A stretch of 64,000 nucleotides of DNA from Bifidobacterium breve (GCA_945860275.1 CAMAPN010000001.1:62001-126000), one strand, 5' to 3'; numbered from the stretch's first letter, positions 1 through 11,393 are shown. A program made the numbers and translations. The notes: a model not told the origin generated them from the sequence alone.

Positions 1-2
1 AT

Positions 3-182
3 AAGACCCTTTCAGGTGAAGATGTAGCAGCAGTAATCGATGGCGTTGCCGGACCTATGGTTGATGGCAGGCCATACACCAAATCGAAGAATATAAAGAT
101 TCTTGAGAACTACCATGAATCGGCGATGCGCGCGCATAAAGATCATAATTCACCATCGATTCAACTTCCTGAACTTCAGTAG
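3..182 (+). CDS. C-terminal fragment of an unidentified protein (truncated by window start)
   Basis: Open frame from the window edge ending ...HNSPSIQLPELQ* (TAG at 180-182), directly upstream of rarA; family not recognised with confidence. Confidence 0.5.
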   Translation, partial: KTLSGEDVAAVIDGVAGPMVDGRPYTKSKNIKILENYHESAMRAHKDHNSPSIQLPELQ

Positions 183-208
183 TCCTGGGACCGGAGCAGG
201 AGGTATTG

Positions 209-1498
209 GTGGATCTTTTCGATAATGTAGAGAACGTATCTGCACAAGCTCCATTGGCAGCCCGCATGCGCCCCCAATCAATCGATCAAGTGGTCGGTCA
301 AGAACATTTATTGCAACCTGGATCACCTCTCTCGCGATTACTCGCACGTGAAAAAGGCGCCCCGCCTGCTCTGATCCTTTACGGACCCCCAGGTTCGGGT
401 AAAACAACACTGGCACTGTTGTTAGCTTCTGGTCGAAGATTCCGACAGCTTTCAGCGGTTTCAGCTGGAATAAAAGATGTTCGCGATGAGATTGAAGGCG
501 CACGATATCAATTAAGCCAACGAGGAACCGAGACAATACTTTTCATTGATGAGGTTCATCGCTTCAATAAGGCACAACAAGATGCGCTGTTACCTGCAGT
601 TGAGGATAAAATTGTGACGTTGATTGCCGCAACGACTGAGAATCCCTCCTTTTCAATTATTACACCGCTATTGTCGCGTTCATTAGTCGTACGCCTGAAT
701 CCATTGGCTAACAATCATGCACAAGAGCTCATTGAGCGAGCGCTTAATTCTGAATTTGGTCTCAACAAGAGCGCAAAAATAAGTGAGGATGCCAAACAAG
801 AGCTTGTCCGATTGGCGCACGGGGATGCTCGTCGCCTCTTGACGTACCTTGAAGCGGCTACAGGGGCGGCCGTAGGTGGTGTTATCACCCGTGAAAGCGT
901 GAGCGCTGCCGCAGATCGCGCGTTGGTTGATTTCAATGTGGATTTGCATTACGACATCATTAGCGCCTTCATTAAATCCGTTCGTGGATCTGATGTTGAT
1001 GCAGCAATCCACTATCTTTTGCGAGCAATTGAAGGTGGCGAGGATCTACGTTTCCTTGCTCGTCGGTTAATGATCTTGGCGAGTGAAGACATTGGCATGG
1101 CCGATTCGCAAGCACTTCTCGTTACAACAGCTGCGGCCCAAGCTATTGCGCTCGTAGGCGCTCCAGAGGCCTACTACACGTTGGTGCACGCAACGGTGTA
1201 CTGCGCAGTGGCTCCTAAATCAAATGCAGTTGCTCGAGCGCTGTCGGCCGCCCAGGCAGATCTTGCTCACGGGGAGATTGGTGAGGTGCCCGAGAACCTT
1301 CGCGACGGCAATTCGCCGTTCGGTCAGAGTGGGATTTACCGGTACCCTCATGACTATCCTGAGGGGGTTGTAGGGGCGCAGTACCTGCCAAGGCAGCTGG
1401 TTGGCCGGCGATACTACGAACCAACAACACATGGGGCGGAAGCGCGCATCAATCAGGCGCTAACCCGGATTCGTGAGATTTTGGAGGAGAGAGCATGA
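209..1498 (+). CDS. rarA: Replication-associated recombination protein A (RarA/MgsA AAA+ ATPase)
   Basis: Walker A GPPGSGKTT, Walker B FIDEVHRFNKAQQDALLP, sensor TTENPSF; start probably GTG 209 after ggagg. Confidence 0.93.
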   Translation: MDLFDNVENVSAQAPLAARMRPQSIDQVVGQEHLLQPGSPLSRLLAREKGAPPALILYGPPGSGKTTLALLLASGRRFRQLSAVSAGIKDVRDEIEGARYQLSQRGTETILFIDEVHRFNKAQQDALLPAVEDKIVTLIAATTENPSFSIITPLLSRSLVVRLNPLANNHAQELIERALNSEFGLNKSAKISEDAKQELVRLAHGDARRLLTYLEAATGAAVGGVITRESVSAAADRALVDFNVDLHYDIISAFIKSVRGSDVDAAIHYLLRAIEGGEDLRFLARRLMILASEDIGMADSQALLVTTAAAQAIALVGAPEAYYTLVHATVYCAVAPKSNAVARALSAAQADLAHGEIGEVPENLRDGNSPFGQSGIYRYPHDYPEGVVGAQYLPRQLVGRRYYEPTTHGAEARINQALTRIREILEERA

Positions 1499-1839
1499 GC
1501 GGTGGTGGCATCGCAGCCATTATTGCGGCAAGCGCCTTTGCCATAATTGCAATCGCGGTAGCGTATGCAGTCGTTCGATTTAGCAAAGTGCTCGATGAAG
1601 CCAGCGCGGCGATAAAGAATGTAACAACCGAAACAGTGCCACTTCTCGAAGAGGTAACAACCACTGTCGAGCTGACTAATCGCCAATTAGAGCGAGTCGA
1701 CAATCTCACCAGAAATGTTGAGTCGATGGCTAATAAACTCTCCTCATCTGCAGACTCAATCCTCTCAAAAGGATCTGCCGCAAAATTGGCAGGGGTAGCG
1801 TGGGGGATTGCAAAAGCAGCACGGAAAAAGAAGAACTGA
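1495..1839 (+). CDS. DUF948-like small membrane protein
   Basis: N-terminal TM helix then a coiled-coil-like region; sits between rarA and alaS as in many actinobacteria. Confidence 0.7.
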   Translation: MSGGGIAAIIAASAFAIIAIAVAYAVVRFSKVLDEASAAIKNVTTETVPLLEEVTTTVELTNRQLERVDNLTRNVESMANKLSSSADSILSKGSAAKLAGVAWGIAKAARKKKN

Positions 1840-1881
1840 CCGATGCAAAGCAACTACGAACTAGGTCGCGACTAGATAATA

Positions 1882-4572
1882 ATGAATTCAGCTGAGATCA
1901 GAAGACGGTGGCTCACTTTCTTCGAAAGCGATAACAGGGTTGGCCTGCCACACACAGTGGTCCCTTCCGCTTCGCTTATTGCCGACGATCCAAACTTGCT
2001 TTTGGTGAACGCTGGAATGGTGCCCTTCAAACCGTTCTTCCTAGGCGAGCTTGCCCCGCCTTACCAAAGGGCAACGTCGGTTCAGAAGTGCGTTCGAACG
2101 CTCGACATCGATGAAGTTGGTAAAACTACACGACATGCCTCGTTCTTTCAGATGTGTGGAAATTTCTCCTTTGGTGACTACTTCAAAGAGGGAGCAATTG
2201 CGCTTGCTTGGGAGTTGCTGACAAAGCCGATTGCCGATGGAGGCTATGGGTTCCCTGAGTCGAAACTTTGGGTAACGGTTTATCACGATGATGATGAGGC
2301 TGCAACAATCTGGGAGAAGAAGATTGGCGTTTCACCAGAACGTATTCAAAGACGTGGGATGGCCGATAACTTTTGGTCAATGGGCGTGCCCGGTCCGTGC
2401 GGACCTTGCTCTGAGATCTATTTCGATAGAGGAGCCCAGTACGGTCGTGCCGGTGGTCCAGTTGCCGACGAAGATCGGTATTTGGAGATTTGGAATCTAG
2501 TGTTCATGCAGTTTGAGCGAGGATCTGGCAGTGGCAAAGATGATTTTCCGATTCTAGGAGATCTGCCAAAGAAAAGTATTGATACCGGCCTCGGACTGGA
2601 GCGAACTGCGGCGTTGTTACAGGGCGTCGATAATATTTATGAGATTGACACAACAAAGAAAATTTTGGATGTTGCATCTGCCTTGACGGCCAAGCGCTAC
2701 GGCGCTGCTTCGAGTAATCCCAAAATCGATGTGTCGCTCCGTGTTATTGCTGACCATGCACGTACCGCTGCGATGTTGATTTGTGATGGCGTCACTCCTG
2801 GTAACGAAGGGCGTGGCTATGTTTTGCGTCGCATGATGCGCCGAACGATCCGGAATATGCGAATTCTGGGTGCGCAAGACCCGACGATTGTTGAGCTCAT
2901 GGATAGCGCAATTGGGGCCATGGGAGAGCAATACCCTGAGTTGATTGCTGATCGAAATCGAATTACGCAAGTAGCTGCAAACGAGGAAGAATCGTTCCTG
3001 CAGACCCTTCGTGCGGGAACCACATTGTTTGAGAGCGCCGCTTCGCAGTTGCAGAAGCAAAAGCGCAGCACCATCTCGGGTGATGATGCCTTCAAACTTC
3101 ACGATACCTATGGTTTCCCAATCGACTTAACTCTTGAGATGGCAGAAGAAATCGGTTTAAAGGTTGACCAAGAAGCTTTCAAAAATTTGATGAGCGAGCA
3201 GAAGACTCGGGCGAAAGCCGACGCTAAGGCAAAGAAAACTGGACATACAGATCTCACCGTTTATCGAAGCGCAATCGACGTCGCGGGCCCTACGAAATTT
3301 CTTGGCTACGAATTTTTTAACGCTGAAGCAAAGTTGGCTTTCCTATTAAGTAAAGGAGTGCCAGTCCAAAGCGCACGAATGGGCGATGAGGTGGAAGTCA
3401 TTCTGGATCGGACTCCATTTTATGCTGAAGGTGGCGGTCAAGTTGCAGACTGGGGCACGTTGGTCAGCGGCAATGGCGCTCAGGTAGAAATTGACGATGT
3501 GCAAGCACCACTTCCTGGATTATTCGTTCACCGCGGCAAGGTTCTCAGCGGTGAGATCTCAGTGGGCGAGCAATTGTTTGCAGAGATTGACAATGATCGT
3601 CGCCACGCGCTTTCGCGTTCACATACGGCTACACATATGGTTCATAAATCGTTCCGAGAAGCCTTAGGGGAAACAGCAACCCAAGCGGGAACGGAAAATC
3701 AGCCTGGACGCTTTCGTTTTGATTTCGCCGCCGTAGGTGCAGTATCTGAGACCACGATGAGCGAAGTGGAAGATCGCGTGAATACCCAGTTGATTAAAGA
3801 TTTACCCGTCAGCGCTGAAGTGATGTCGCAAGCGCAAGCAAAGGAGAGCGGGGCGATTGCGCTCTTTGGCGAGAAGTATGGCGATGAGGTTCGTGTCATC
3901 TCGGTTGGTGATTGGGCTAAGGAATTATGCGGTGGCACTCACGTCTCTCGATCAAGTCAGCTTGGTGTCATTAAACTTCTTGGCGAATCCTCTATTGGGT
4001 CAGGCGTACGGCGTGTAGAAGCGTTAGTGGGCGTTGATGCGTATCGCTTCTTTGCGCGGGAACATCTGATTCTCAATTCAGTTAACGAAGCGCTCAAGGT
4101 GACAAAGGTCGACGAATTGCCGGAGCGAATCGACAATATCCTTGAGAAACTTAAAGGCGCTGAACGAGAAATTGCTCAATTCCGAAGCAAAGAGGCTCTG
4201 GCACAAGTTGATCAACTACTTGCTACCACCGTGAGCATCGGCAAGGTTAAGGCAGTTGTAGCAACAGTCATAGGTGATTTGGGCAATGAGGAACTCCGTG
4301 CATTGGCTGGCGCAATGGCCGAACGACTGCGCGGTGAAACAGCAGCTATTGCTCTATTCAGTGCTGGCAAGAAACCAATCGTTGTAGCGCAAACCACCGA
4401 GAGCGCTCGAGCCCTAGGCGTAAAAGCAGGCGAAATGGTCAAGCGCGCATCGAAGGCCCTCGGCGGTGGCGGTGGCGGAAAAGATGATTTTGCTCAAGGG
4501 GGCGGCGCAGATTCAGCTGCAATACCTGTTGCGGTAAAGGAATTAGAAGCATACCTAGCAACTATTGGTTAG
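1882..4572 (+). CDS. alaS: Alanine--tRNA ligase
   Basis: 896 aa; [34 protein letters not shown] motifs. Confidence 0.98.
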   Translation: MNSAEIRRRWLTFFESDNRVGLPHTVVPSASLIADDPNLLLVNAGMVPFKPFFLGELAPPYQRATSVQKCVRTLDIDEVGKTTRHASFFQMCGNFSFGDYFKEGAIALAWELLTKPIADGGYGFPESKLWVTVYHDDDEAATIWEKKIGVSPERIQRRGMADNFWSMGVPGPCGPCSEIYFDRGAQYGRAGGPVADEDRYLEIWNLVFMQFERGSGSGKDDFPILGDLPKKSIDTGLGLERTAALLQGVDNIYEIDTTKKILDVASALTAKRYGAASSNPKIDVSLRVIADHARTAAMLICDGVTPGNEGRGYVLRRMMRRTIRNMRILGAQDPTIVELMDSAIGAMGEQYPELIADRNRITQVAANEEESFLQTLRAGTTLFESAASQLQKQKRSTISGDDAFKLHDTYGFPIDLTLEMAEEIGLKVDQEAFKNLMSEQKTRAKADAKAKKTGHTDLTVYRSAIDVAGPTKFLGYEFFNAEAKLAFLLSKGVPVQSARMGDEVEVILDRTPFYAEGGGQVADWGTLVSGNGAQVEIDDVQAPLPGLFVHRGKVLSGEISVGEQLFAEIDNDRRHALSRSHTATHMVHKSFREALGETATQAGTENQPGRFRFDFAAVGAVSETTMSEVEDRVNTQLIKDLPVSAEVMSQAQAKESGAIALFGEKYGDEVRVISVGDWAKELCGGTHVSRSSQLGVIKLLGESSIGSGVRRVEALVGVDAYRFFAREHLILNSVNEALKVTKVDELPERIDNILEKLKGAEREIAQFRSKEALAQVDQLLATTVSIGKVKAVVATVIGDLGNEELRALAGAMAERLRGETAAIALFSAGKKPIVVAQTTESARALGVKAGEMVKRASKALGGGGGGKDDFAQGGGADSAAIPVAVKELEAYLATIG

Positions 4573-4582
4573 CCTTTTCCCG

Positions 4583-5032
4583 ATGGAGAATCTGCCGCAT
4601 GAAAATATCAACTCCACCCGGGTCATGGGAGTTGACCTAGGACAAGCTCGCATTGGCGTTGCGCTCTCTGATTTGAGCGGAATTCTTGCTTCACCTTTCA
4701 CCACCATCTCCCATAAGGATGGTTCCGAGGCAGCGATAACTGCAATTGTCCAAATTGTTGAAACAGAGCAGGTGGCAGAGATAGTTGTTGGTATCCCAAA
4801 TAGTTTGTCGAAGGCAAATTCGCTAGCTGGGGATTCGGCCAAAACCTTTCTATCCCTGCTGGCAGAACGGACGTCGGCCAAAGTCCTTGGATTCGATGAG
4901 CGATTCACGACCGTACTTGCAACAAAGAAGCTACGTGATACCGGACATGATTCTCGCTCAATGAAATCTAAGATTGATGCGATGGCTGCTACGGAGATTC
5001 TGCAAAATTATTTGGATACTCGTGGCGCTTAA
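4583..5032 (+). CDS. ruvX: Putative pre-16S rRNA nuclease / Holliday junction resolvase-like YqgF
   Basis: MGVDLGQARIGVALSD and GFDERFTT motifs; ATG 4583 preferred over the longer ORF. Confidence 0.93.
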   Translation: MENLPHENINSTRVMGVDLGQARIGVALSDLSGILASPFTTISHKDGSEAAITAIVQIVETEQVAEIVVGIPNSLSKANSLAGDSAKTFLSLLAERTSAKVLGFDERFTTVLATKKLRDTGHDSRSMKSKIDAMAATEILQNYLDTRGA

Positions 5033-6068
5033 CAGAGCGAATCGTCGGTTTTTAGCGATAGTGCTCACCTCTTTACTGTTCATGGGATCAGCTACAGTTA
5101 TTCGCGAAATAAGAAAACCCGAACCGATACCCAATTACGTGGTAGGCGAAAGGTCTTCCGAAACGACGGTAGTCATTCCTTCTGGTGCAACTGGCGACCA
5201 AATCGCACAGATACTCTTCGATGCTGGTGTGGTGAAAAGCGCTCGCGCCTTCTTCGCTGCAGCGACCGCAAATCCTCAATCCCAAGGGATTCAACCCGGT
5301 ACCTACATGATTAATACAAAGATTCCGGGTTCTGAGGCCGTTCTGCAATTGCTTGATCGTGATAGACGCTCACTTGTGCTTCTGATCAAAGAAGGTGAGC
5401 GAACCTATGAAATCGGAGAGAGTCTGACCCAACTCAAATTCAAACCGCGGGAGATTGAGGTTTTTCTCAATCAACGTGTTGATCTACCTGGATTTGGGGC
5501 ACAAAGAGCTGAAGGTTTTCTCTTCCCCGCGACCTACAATTTAACTCCCAATGAAACCCTTTCCCAAATCGGAAGAAAATTACTAAGTAAATTCGAGACC
5601 GTTGTGACAGAGCTAGATTTTCAAGCTAAAGCCCAGAACTTGGGATTGAGTCCATACCAAGCGTTGATAATTGCATCTATCACTCAATCAGAAGGATTTA
5701 ACGAGAATGATTTTCGTAAAATCGCACGCGTGATCTTCAATAGGCTAGAAATAGGAATGCCTTTGCAGATGGATAGCACCGTGCTCTATGCATTAAAGGA
5801 GCGACGAATTGCTGTGACCAACAAAGACATTGGCATTGCGTCTGCATACAACACCTACAACCGAAAGGGACTTCCGCCAACTCCGATAAGTAATCCAGGT
5901 AAGGCTGCGCTGGAGGCGACACTCAACCCAGCTTCGGGCTCGTGGTTATACTTTGTCACCGTTGAACCAGGTGTGACGAGATTTACCGCTTCATACAAAG
6001 AATTTCTCACCTTCAAAAGGGAATTCCAGAGGAATTTGAAAGCAGGGAAGTTCGGGGGAGATTCATGA
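5022..6068 (+). CDS. mltG: Endolytic murein transglycosylase MltG
   Basis: N-terminal TM, IIASITQSEGFNENDFRKIARVIFNRL and PISNPGKAALEATLNPA motifs; GTG start overlapping ruvX end. Confidence 0.93.
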   Translation: MALNRANRRFLAIVLTSLLFMGSATVIREIRKPEPIPNYVVGERSSETTVVIPSGATGDQIAQILFDAGVVKSARAFFAAATANPQSQGIQPGTYMINTKIPGSEAVLQLLDRDRRSLVLLIKEGERTYEIGESLTQLKFKPREIEVFLNQRVDLPGFGAQRAEGFLFPATYNLTPNETLSQIGRKLLSKFETVVTELDFQAKAQNLGLSPYQALIIASITQSEGFNENDFRKIARVIFNRLEIGMPLQMDSTVLYALKERRIAVTNKDIGIASAYNTYNRKGLPPTPISNPGKAALEATLNPASGSWLYFVTVEPGVTRFTASYKEFLTFKREFQRNLKAGKFGGDS

Positions 6069-6889
6069 TCAAGGCGAGCGTCCTAGGGTCACCGATACAA
6101 CACTCCCTCTCTCCAGTGATTCACGCGCGCGCATATGAAGTTTTGGGCTGGAATTGGAGTTACGAAAAGCACGAAGTCAGCTCCGGTCAATTGGCTGATT
6201 TTCTCAAGAAGAATATGGGCGTTTTTCGAGGTCTATCGCTAACAATGCCATTGAAAGAAGAGGCGCTTACGCTCTGCGATTCACTCACCGACCTTAGTAA
6301 GCGAGTCAATGGAGTGAACACTTTAGTCTTTGATGATTTGGGTACCCATGGCTACAACACCGATGTACAAGGTTTTATCGATGCCATGAGATTCCATGAA
6401 GTGGTTATTCCTCCATCTGTTACCGTTTTAGGGGGCGGAGCGACTGCCCGCGCCGCAATTGCAGCCCTTGATGGCGCAGCGCAATATATAAATGTCTATT
6501 CGCGCTCAGCTCATCGAGCCAAGGCGCTGGTTAATTCAGCAAACAGCTCTATCGTGACTGTTCATCCTTGGGATGAGGTTGATAGTGAAAGTGGTGCTTT
6601 CCAGGCGACGTTGGTTATCTCGACGACCCCGAAGGGCGTTACCGATTCCTTACGTATCAAGAAGGCCGCAGGTACTTTTTTCGAATCACTGTATGACCCG
6701 TGGCCCACAACTTTTTTAGCAGCATGGCGCACTGCTGGTGGTTTTGGTATCGATGGGCTAGACCTACTGGTGTGGCAGGCGATTGGACAACTCGAGTTGA
6801 TGGGCTTTGATCCTGACTCGGTGCGCAATAGCCGAAGTGAGTTGTATCAAGATATGCGTGCCAGCGCGCTTAAGGCCCTGCAGTTGTAA
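6065..6889 (+). CDS. aroE: Shikimate dehydrogenase
   Basis: LGSPIQHSLSPVIHARAY, NGVNTLVFD, GGGATARAAIAAL; ATGA overlap with mltG. Confidence 0.93.
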   Translation: MIKASVLGSPIQHSLSPVIHARAYEVLGWNWSYEKHEVSSGQLADFLKKNMGVFRGLSLTMPLKEEALTLCDSLTDLSKRVNGVNTLVFDDLGTHGYNTDVQGFIDAMRFHEVVIPPSVTVLGGGATARAAIAALDGAAQYINVYSRSAHRAKALVNSANSSIVTVHPWDEVDSESGAFQATLVISTTPKGVTDSLRIKKAAGTFFESLYDPWPTTFLAAWRTAGGFGIDGLDLLVWQAIGQLELMGFDPDSVRNSRSELYQDMRASALKALQL

Positions 6890-6946
6890 TTGGTTGTGTT
6901 GTTGATAATCTCATAATGGAGATAGCCCTTTAATTACCCTCTGACC

Positions 6947-7510
6947 ATGCTCGCAGATCCATTGGGTTCATTTCTTATCGAAAGCGCAGCCATCTTGCTA
7001 TTTCTTGGATTTGTATCGAAGAAACTAGATATTGATATCTCAAGATTCTCAGCAGTAACGTACGCAATAGTTCTCAGTCTCTACACAGATGATCATGGAT
7101 TACTCATTATCGCGACAGGGTTGTTTGTGATCTCCGAAATCGATCGAATTGAATTTCGGATTCCAGATGTATTCACCAAGAGTGCGCTCTTTGTTTTCAC
7201 TGTCATGGCCAACGGTGATTGGGATTTGCTTGCCATTGCTTGGCTGTGGATGGCGGTGATGTACGTGCTTACCTTTTTTCTGCCGCAAGCAATTGGTCGA
7301 GGAGATGTAAAACTCATAGGTTCTTTGATCCTGGCTACTCCATGGATGGTTAACATGGCGCCAGCCAAATTTCTGCTTTCTCTCTTGCTACTGTCGAGCT
7401 CCTTGGCGCTTCCTGGCGCCATGCGGAATCGAAGGAAGCGGGGGCAAATTGCCTTTGCCCCCGCCATTTCAGGCGCAGCTTTACTCCTTTTTGGAATAGG
7501 CGTCATCTAG
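6947..7510 (+). CDS. A24-family (prepilin) peptidase-like membrane protein
   Basis: Multi-TM protein with GRGDVKLIG (GxGD aspartyl protease motif); short form lacking the N-terminal methylase domain. Confidence 0.75.
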   Translation: MLADPLGSFLIESAAILLFLGFVSKKLDIDISRFSAVTYAIVLSLYTDDHGLLIIATGLFVISEIDRIEFRIPDVFTKSALFVFTVMANGDWDLLAIAWLWMAVMYVLTFFLPQAIGRGDVKLIGSLILATPWMVNMAPAKFLLSLLLLSSSLALPGAMRNRRKRGQIAFAPAISGAALLLFGIGVI

Positions 7511-7536
7511 AGGTAGTTATCTGAGAGAATTACCCA

Positions 7537-8718
7537 ATGCTTAGATGGTTAACAGCGGGCGAATCGCACGGTCCAGCTCTTTCCGCGATCGTGGAGGGCG
7601 TTCCTGCTCATGTGAAAGTCACCTCAAAAGACCTGGATTTTCATCTGGCTCGGCGCCGCTTGGGCGTTGGACGAGGTGCACGACAGAATTTCGAAGCCGA
7701 CCAGATATCAATTCTTGGAGGAATTCGACATGGAGTAACGCAAGGTGGACCGATCTCAATTCAGGTTGGAAACACTGAATGGCCTAAATGGGAGAAGGTC
7801 ATGTCTGCTGATCCCGTTGATGCAGCAGAACTTGCTGGACTCGGCCGGAATGCTCCCTTGACTCGACCACGTCCCGGACATGCAGATTTAGTTGGAATGC
7901 AAAAATATGATTTCGATGATGCACGTGCGATTTTGGAGCGCGCATCAGCTCGCGAAACCGCCGCGCGGGTAGCTCTTGGCGCAGTTGCGCGACTCTTCTT
8001 GGAACAAGCAGCCGGAATTGAAATTTTTAGCCATGTTGTTTCCATCGGAACGGCGCGAATTGAAGAAAACTACCCGCTACCGCTACCGAAAGATATGACT
8101 GCTATTGATAACGATCCTGTTCGTGCATTCGATAAGAAAGCTAGCGACGCAATGGTTGCTGAAATTGAAAGCGCACACACCTCTGGTGACACCTTAGGCG
8201 GTGTTATCGAGATTCTGGCATATAACCTCCCACCAGGCCTGGGATCGCATGTTCATTGGGATAGACGATTAGATAGCCGTATCGCGGGTGCAATGATGAG
8301 CATCCAAGCAATTAAAGGCGTAGAGCTCGGTGATGGCTTTACCACTGCCACTCGAAGAGGTTCGCACGCTCACGATGAGATCGATTTAACGCCCGAGGGA
8401 ATCCGACGGAGGACCGGTCGTGCCGGTGGCACAGAGGGTGGAATGAGCACTGGAGATCCACTTCGCGTCCGAATCGCCATGAAACCTATTTCTACTGTTC
8501 CTAAGGCTCTCGACACTATCGATGTCGCTACAAAAGAAGCAGCTAAGGCCATCAATCAACGTTCAGATGTTTGTGCGGTGCCCGCCGCCGGAGTGGTCGG
8601 CGAAGCAATGCTTGCACTCGTACTTGCTGACGCTCTTCTAGAGAAATTTGGCGGGGATAGTCTTCCGGAAATTCAACGTAACATTCGAGGGTACCTCGAT
8701 AACTTAGAAATCAAATAA
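7537..8718 (+). CDS. aroC: Chorismate synthase
   Basis: [42 protein letters not shown]. Confidence 0.98.
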   Translation: MLRWLTAGESHGPALSAIVEGVPAHVKVTSKDLDFHLARRRLGVGRGARQNFEADQISILGGIRHGVTQGGPISIQVGNTEWPKWEKVMSADPVDAAELAGLGRNAPLTRPRPGHADLVGMQKYDFDDARAILERASARETAARVALGAVARLFLEQAAGIEIFSHVVSIGTARIEENYPLPLPKDMTAIDNDPVRAFDKKASDAMVAEIESAHTSGDTLGGVIEILAYNLPPGLGSHVHWDRRLDSRIAGAMMSIQAIKGVELGDGFTTATRRGSHAHDEIDLTPEGIRRRTGRAGGTEGGMSTGDPLRVRIAMKPISTVPKALDTIDVATKEAAKAINQRSDVCAVPAAGVVGEAMLALVLADALLEKFGGDSLPEIQRNIRGYLDNLEIK

Positions 8719-8727
8719 TTTCGCGCG

Positions 8728-9240
8728 ATGAATCAACCCGTAATTATCACTGGACCTCCTGGCGCTGGAAAGAGCAGTACAGCGCGCGCGCTCGCAGAGA
8801 TAATCAATGGTGAAGTTATCGACACGGACTTATTAATTGAAGAGGCCTGTGGAAAAAAGATTTCAGAGATTTTCACTGATGATGGGGAGTCGTATTTTCG
8901 AGAGCAAGAGGAAGAGGCAGTCACTCGCGCTCTGACAAGCGAGAGTCACCGTCGAAAAATTATCTCGCTAGGCGGTGGCGCCATCCTCTCGAAGCGAACT
9001 CAAGAACGCCTACGCGAAAGCGGCGGATCGATTATTTTTCTTAATGTAAGCATTGCTCATGCTGCACCTCGTATTGGGTTCAATCGTGATCGGCCCTTAT
9101 TAGTTGATAACCCTCGCGCAAAATGGGTGGCGTTGATGAAGGAGAGGTTGCCGATTTATCAGTCGATGGCAAATTTCATCATTGACACCGACGGCAAGAG
9201 CGCCCGTGAAGTTGCCACTGAAATTTCAAAGGCGGTGTGA
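8728..9240 (+). CDS. aroK: Shikimate kinase
   Basis: Walker A GPPGAGKSS, DTD, ISLGGGAIL; located in aro cluster. Confidence 0.95.
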   Translation: MNQPVIITGPPGAGKSSTARALAEIINGEVIDTDLLIEEACGKKISEIFTDDGESYFREQEEEAVTRALTSESHRRKIISLGGGAILSKRTQERLRESGGSIIFLNVSIAHAAPRIGFNRDRPLLVDNPRAKWVALMKERLPIYQSMANFIIDTDGKSAREVATEISKAV

Positions 9241-9245
9241 GGTCT

Positions 9246-10331
9246 ATGAATCGGAAGATTACCGTTCAGGCGGAACATGCTTATGATGTTCTTTTTGGTT
9301 CAGTTTCTCCTGAAGTACTTGAACCAGTTCTGATTGGCGTGAATAACATCGCTATTGTCGTGCCGACCGATCTGGCCCATCTTGCTAAGCCGCTCACCGA
9401 GTTACTTTCCGCGCTCGGGAATATCGACAAGGTAGTGGTAATTGAAGTTCCAGAAGGTGAAGCTCAGAAGAATTTCACGACCGTAAATTATTGCTGGGCA
9501 AAACTAGGTGCCGAGAATTTCCGCAGAAATGATCTCGTTATTGGATTAGGCGGCGGTGCGACGACGGATTTGGCCGGTTTCATTGCTGCTACATGGTTGC
9601 GTGGCATCAAATGGATAGCGATACCTACCTCTCTCGCCGGGATGGTCGATGCTGCTATTGGTGGAAAAACTGGGATAAATACTGAAGTGGGAAAGAATTT
9701 GGTTGGCTCTTTTTATTCTCCTCAATTGGTAATAGTGGATGTGCGATATTTACTAACGCTGCCGATTGAAGAATTGCGTGCGGGAATGGCCGAGGTAATC
9801 AAATGTGGTTTTATCGCAGACCACCGCATTCTAGAGATCATCGAAAGTGTGGAAGATTTCTATGACCCGCAGAGTGCGGCAATTATTGAATTGATAGAGC
9901 GAGCAGTTCAAGTGAAGGCAGATGTAGTCTCGCAAGATCTCAAGGAGAGCTTCTTACGCGAGATTCTTAATTATGGACATACCTTGGCGCACGCTGTTGA
10001 ACGGCAAGAAAAATACAGCTGGCGCCATGGAGATGCTGTGGCGGTAGGTATGGCATTTATCGTCAATCTTGCAATGGAGGCTGGATTGGCATCTGAAGCA
10101 CTTGTCAATCGCCATATCTCAATTTTGAGGCGAGCAGATCTGCCAACAAGTTATCCACGTGAAGCTTGGCCGCAGCTGCTCAATTACATGCAAAGTGATA
10201 AGAAATCTCGCGGTTCAGGTTTACGTTTCGTGGCGGTTTCAGACGAGAACTCGGATGTTTATAAAGTAGTCCGCTTGGAAGGGCTAGCTGATGATATTTT
10301 AGCCAGAGCATATGAGAGGATTTCATCATGA
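9246..10331 (+). CDS. aroB: 3-dehydroquinate synthase
   Basis: GLGGGATTDLAGFIAATWLRGI, NYGHTLAHAVE, WRHGDAVAVGM. Confidence 0.97.
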   Translation: MNRKITVQAEHAYDVLFGSVSPEVLEPVLIGVNNIAIVVPTDLAHLAKPLTELLSALGNIDKVVVIEVPEGEAQKNFTTVNYCWAKLGAENFRRNDLVIGLGGGATTDLAGFIAATWLRGIKWIAIPTSLAGMVDAAIGGKTGINTEVGKNLVGSFYSPQLVIVDVRYLLTLPIEELRAGMAEVIKCGFIADHRILEIIESVEDFYDPQSAAIIELIERAVQVKADVVSQDLKESFLREILNYGHTLAHAVERQEKYSWRHGDAVAVGMAFIVNLAMEAGLASEALVNRHISILRRADLPTSYPREAWPQLLNYMQSDKKSRGSGLRFVAVSDENSDVYKVVRLEGLADDILARAYERISS

Positions 10332-10765
10332 AGGTTTGGGTGCTTAATGGTCCCAATTTGGGGCGACTTGATCTGCGCGATCACTCCATTTATGGGGATA
10401 TTTCATTCAAAGATCTTGTCGAATTTTGCGTGGCTAAGGGTAAAGAACTTGGCTTACAGGTTGAAGTGAAGCAAAGTGATAGTGAGACCGAGATTATTCA
10501 TTGGTTACATGAGGCCGCGGACCAGCAAATTCCTATTGCATTTAATCCAGCTGCCTTCACACATTATTCATATGCAATCCGAGATGCTGTGGCGATGCTG
10601 AAAGCGCCAAGCATCGAAGTTCACCTGTCCAACCCACTCGCTCGCGAAGAGTTCCGCCATACGTCAGTAGTTTCTGGGGTAGTAACCGGAACCATCGGGG
10701 GCTTTGGTCTACTCTCTTATGAACTCGCACTACGTGCGCTGGCGAACTTAGCGGGAAAGAAGTAA
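10328..10765 (+). CDS. aroQ: 3-dehydroquinate dehydratase, type II
   Basis: VLNGPNLGRL, NPAAFTHYSYAIRDAV, VHLSNPLAREEFR. Confidence 0.95.
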   Translation: MKVWVLNGPNLGRLDLRDHSIYGDISFKDLVEFCVAKGKELGLQVEVKQSDSETEIIHWLHEAADQQIPIAFNPAAFTHYSYAIRDAVAMLKAPSIEVHLSNPLAREEFRHTSVVSGVVTGTIGGFGLLSYELALRALANLAGKK

Positions 10766-10832
10766 GGAATTCCTCAGGTAGAATTCAGGCAGGCTGTGGG
10801 TAGTCCTCCCACACATAAGTAAAGGATTTTTC

Positions 10833-11393
10833 GTGGCAACGACCAATGACCTTAAGAATGGCATGACCCTCAATCTCGACGGACAACTTTGGAATGTCGT
10901 TGAGTTCCAGCATGTGAAGCCTGGCAAGGGCCCAGCTTTCGTTCGGACCAAGATGAAACACGTCCTCTCCGGGAAAGTTGTTGAGAAGACATTCAATGCG
11001 GGGTTGAAAGTCGAGGTTGCCACCGTTGATAAGAGAGATATGACATATCTCTACAAAGATGCAGAGAGCTTTGTGTTTATGGATAAAGAGAACTTCGACC
11101 AGATGTACATCTCTGAAGCCACAGTGGGCGAAGCATCAAAATACATGCTTGAAAATGTCGGAGCAATAGTTGCCGTCCATGAAGGCGAGCCGCTTTATGT
11201 GGAATTGCCAGCGTCTGTTGAACTACGAATTACCTACACCGAACCTGGACTTCAAGGAGATCGCTCCAATGCAGGCACTAAGCCAGCTACGTTGGAAACG
11301 GGCGCAACCGTGAACGTTCCGCTATTTATCAATCAAGATGAGAAAGTTCGGATCGACACTCGAGATGGTTCATATCTCGGTCGAGCAAATTAA
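10833..11393 (+). CDS. efp: Elongation factor P
   Basis: [39 protein letters not shown] start with AAAGGA SD. Confidence 0.98.
   Translation: MATTNDLKNGMTLNLDGQLWNVVEFQHVKPGKGPAFVRTKMKHVLSGKVVEKTFNAGLKVEVATVDKRDMTYLYKDAESFVFMDKENFDQMYISEATVGEASKYMLENVGAIVAVHEGEPLYVELPASVELRITYTEPGLQGDRSNAGTKPATLETGATVNVPLFINQDEKVRIDTRDGSYLGRAN

Noticed and set aside
1863-1877. CTAGGTCGCGACTAG palindrome-like element before alaS
   Set aside because: Short imperfect symmetry with no T-box features; too weak to call regulatory
2617-3102. 161-aa antisense ORF opposite alaS
   Set aside because: Fully within alaS, no independent evidence
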